The notes beneath the pieces were generated by a model, which worked only from the letters and a program-made list of their open reading frames with translations, was not told the DNA's origin and searched no databases. Positions 62,345 through 64,000 of a DNA stretch of 64,000 nt are shown in pieces. The position numbers and the translations under genes are program-made. The stretch is taken from positions 127,897 through 191,896 of the forward strand of contig JAJZQH010000003.1 of assembly GCA_021810905.1 (NCBI GenBank), written 5' to 3'. Position 1 is the first letter of the stretch, and each line of letters opens with the position of its first letter. The DNA comes from a bacterium (GTDB lineage Bacteria; UBA10199; 2-02-FULL-44-16; JAAZCA01).

Positions 62345-63841
62345 TCATTTCAATAATTCCGATAGCACCTCACGGTCGTCGAAGTGGATGCGCCTGTCGC
62401 CGATTATCTGATAATCCTCGTGCCCTTTGCCGGCCACGACTATCACGTCGCCCCGGCGCGCAAGAGAGACTGCGCGGGTTATCGCTTCCCTGCGGTCGAC
62501 GATGACCTCGTATCCGACTTCTCCGGAAAATTTCGGGGCCTGCTCGCGTACGCCGGGGAGTATCTCCTCGATGATCGCCTCCGGGCTCTCGCTGCGCGGG
62601 TTGTCGCTCGTCACGATGACGATATCCGCAAGCCCCGCTACCGCGCGCCCCATCAGCGGCCGCTTCTTCCTGTCACGGTCGCCGCCGCATCCGAAGACCG
62701 CGATCAGGCGCCCGCCTCTGCCGTTCATGAGTTCCTTTGCGTGCGAGAGCACATTTTCCAACGCGTCCGGTTTGTGCGCGTAGTCGACCAGCGCCAGCAC
62801 GCCGCGGTCGTTTTTCACCGCCTCGAATCTGCCCGGAACGTATGTGAGATTTTCAATGCCTTCGCGTATCTTCTCGATCGGAATCCCTATCCTCACAGCA
62901 GCGGCGACAGCCGCGAGGATATTCTGGGCATTGAAACTGCCGCAGAGCCTTGAGCGGCACTGGAAAGATCCGGCGGGCGTCTCCACGCGCATGCGAAGTC
63001 CTGAGGAATCGAATTTCAAATCAGATGCCGTCACATCCGCGGGATTCTTGAGAGCGAACAGGATCACAGGTACGGTGGAGCGCCGCGCCATCTCCAGCCC
63101 GTAAGGATCGTCGGCGTTGATCGCGGCCACGGCAGCTGGCTTTCCGCTCTCCAGCAGGATCCTCTCGAAGAGGATCGCCTTTGCCGCGAAATAGTCATCC
63201 ATGCCGTTGTGGTAATCCATATGTTCCGGCGTGAGGTTCGTGAAGATGCCCGCGTCGAAACGGCAGCCGGCTACGCGCTCCTGCGTGAGAGCATGAGAGG
63301 AGACCTCCAGGGCGCACGCGCTGCATCCGGATTTGCGCATGCGCGCGAGCAGCCGCTGGATATCGAGCGACTGAGGGGTCGTCTGAGTAGCCTTTATGCG
63401 CTCTCCTGGGAATCTGCATTCCACAGTCCCGATGACGCCGGACGGTTTGCCCGCGGATGCGAATATGGATTCCATCAGATATGTGATCGTGGTCTTGCCG
63501 CTCGTTCCGGTGACGCCCACGACCGTCATCGACGCCGACGGATCGCCCAGCAGGCGGGCCGACATGAATCCCAGGGCTCGCCGCGAATCATCGACGACCA
63601 CGTTGGAAGCGTTTCCGTGTATCTCCGCCGGCCGCTCGCTCACGACCGCAATCGCCCCCCGCGCCACGGCGTCTCCGGCGAACTCCACGCCGTCGCGCTT
63701 CGTCCCTTTTATCGCCACAAAGCAGGCGCCGGGCGCCGCGTCCGCCGCGTCGTAGGCGAGGTCGGTCACTTCCACCTCCGCGCTCCCGCGCATCTCGCGG
63801 ACATCTATGCCCTGTAATAATTCAACAAGCTTCATGGTCAT
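62345..63841 (-). CDS. murE: UDP-MurNAc-L-Ala-D-Glu--meso-diaminopimelate ligase
   Basis: A 498-residue Mur ligase. ATP loop VVGVTGTSGKTTITYLMESI, HALTQERVAGCRFDAGIFTN and VDYAHKPDALENVLSHAKEL are typical. TSDNPRSESPEAI contains the DNPR motif that selects meso-diaminopimelate, so the wall is of the Gram-negative type. A second ATG two codons in (63835) is also possible; AAAGG lies ahead of both. Confidence 0.98.
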   Translation of the reverse strand: MTMKLVELLQGIDVREMRGSAEVEVTDLAYDAADAAPGACFVAIKGTKRDGVEFAGDAVARGAIAVVSERPAEIHGNASNVVVDDSRRALGFMSARLLGDPSASMTVVGVTGTSGKTTITYLMESIFASAGKPSGVIGTVECRFPGERIKATQTTPQSLDIQRLLARMRKSGCSACALEVSSHALTQERVAGCRFDAGIFTNLTPEHMDYHNGMDDYFAAKAILFERILLESGKPAAVAAINADDPYGLEMARRSTVPVILFALKNPADVTASDLKFDSSGLRMRVETPAGSFQCRSRLCGSFNAQNILAAVAAAVRIGIPIEKIREGIENLTYVPGRFEAVKNDRGVLALVDYAHKPDALENVLSHAKELMNGRGGRLIAVFGCGGDRDRKKRPLMGRAVAGLADIVIVTSDNPRSESPEAIIEEILPGVREQAPKFSGEVGYEVIVDRREAITRAVSLARRGDVIVVAGKGHEDYQIIGDRRIHFDDREVLSELLK

Positions 63842-63868
63842 CTGCCTTTAGTTGTAAGCATTCAGCCG

Positions 63869-64000
63869 TCACATCATCGGCCTGAATTCAACCGTGCACC
63901 TCGCTCCCGGATCTATAGCGCTTCCAGGCGGAGGGATCTGGTTCACGGCGACCCCGCTGCCCTTGAATTCCCAATCGATCTCCGCATCCTTTGCCGCAGC
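63869..64000 (-). CDS. ftsI: C-terminal end of an FtsI-like PASTA-domain protein (partial)
   Basis: The last 43 codons of a protein that begins beyond the window. They read as the end of a PASTA domain (VAVNQIPPPGSAIDPGARCT, then VEFRPMM and stop). PASTA domains end some class B penicillin-binding proteins, and ftsI is the gene expected directly upstream of murE in a dcw cluster. Confidence 0.75.
   Translation of the reverse strand, partial: AAAKDAEIDWEFKGSGVAVNQIPPPGSAIDPGARCTVEFRPMM

Overview
This window reads as chromosomal DNA of a Gram-negative bacterium of deltaproteobacterial type (Desulfobacterota, Myxococcota or a related candidate lineage). The clues are the order carD-ispD-ispF-cysS, a meso-diaminopimelate-type murE in a complete division and cell wall (dcw) cluster, class III PHA synthase, a lysine aminomutase set, and many lipoproteins. 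The lineage is inferred. No rRNA or phylogenetic marker was aligned.

Layout, left to right. 1-1.8 kb: the end of a diversity-generating retroelement (DGR), with a formylglycine-generating-enzyme-like target protein carrying a variable C-terminus, a hairpin, avd, and a reverse transcriptase cut by the window edge. 1.9-5.6 kb: cysS, ispF, ispD and carD on the minus strand, then tRNA-Phe. 6-15.4 kb: small unknowns, rlmE, a flippase-like membrane protein, an unknown gene pair, and a lipoprotein / AmgK-like / MurU-like operon converging on an 870-residue lipoprotein. 15.4-21.7 kb: lysine fermentation genes kdd, kamA, kamD, kamE plus a lipid kinase. 22-29.6 kb: B12-binding radical SAM protein, a tiny SWIB-like protein, ilvE, two tandem histidine-kinase-like unknowns, and an HExxH protein. 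29.7-37 kb: acetate/PHA island (acsA, phaB, an SDR, phaR, phasin, phaE-like, phaC) with a repeated operator-like motif. 37-46.5 kb: accessory genes (RraA-like, membrane protein, ATP-grasp ligase, LysR, OPT transporter, isoaspartyl dipeptidase). 46.5-48.8 kb: a LysM lytic transglycosylase. 49-64 kb: ftsZ, ftsA, ftsQ, ddl, murB-like, murC, murG, ftsW, murD, mraY, murF, murE and the end of an ftsI-like PASTA protein, all on the minus strand.

Two features run through the whole window. The first is several unrelated families of palindromic or inverted repeats. They sit with striking regularity on the stop codons of genes, sometimes supplying the last codons. One family has three copies of about 160-173 bp whose stems have changed in a compensated way, which points to a conserved cruciform or RNA structure. 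The second is basic, low-complexity protein tails (KamE, the PhaE-like protein, PhaR, the SWIB-like protein).

The strongest candidates for new biology are the DGR target, the covarying palindrome family, the tandem kinase-like pair with its HExxH neighbour, and a MurB homologue that appears to lack the canonical catalytic residues.
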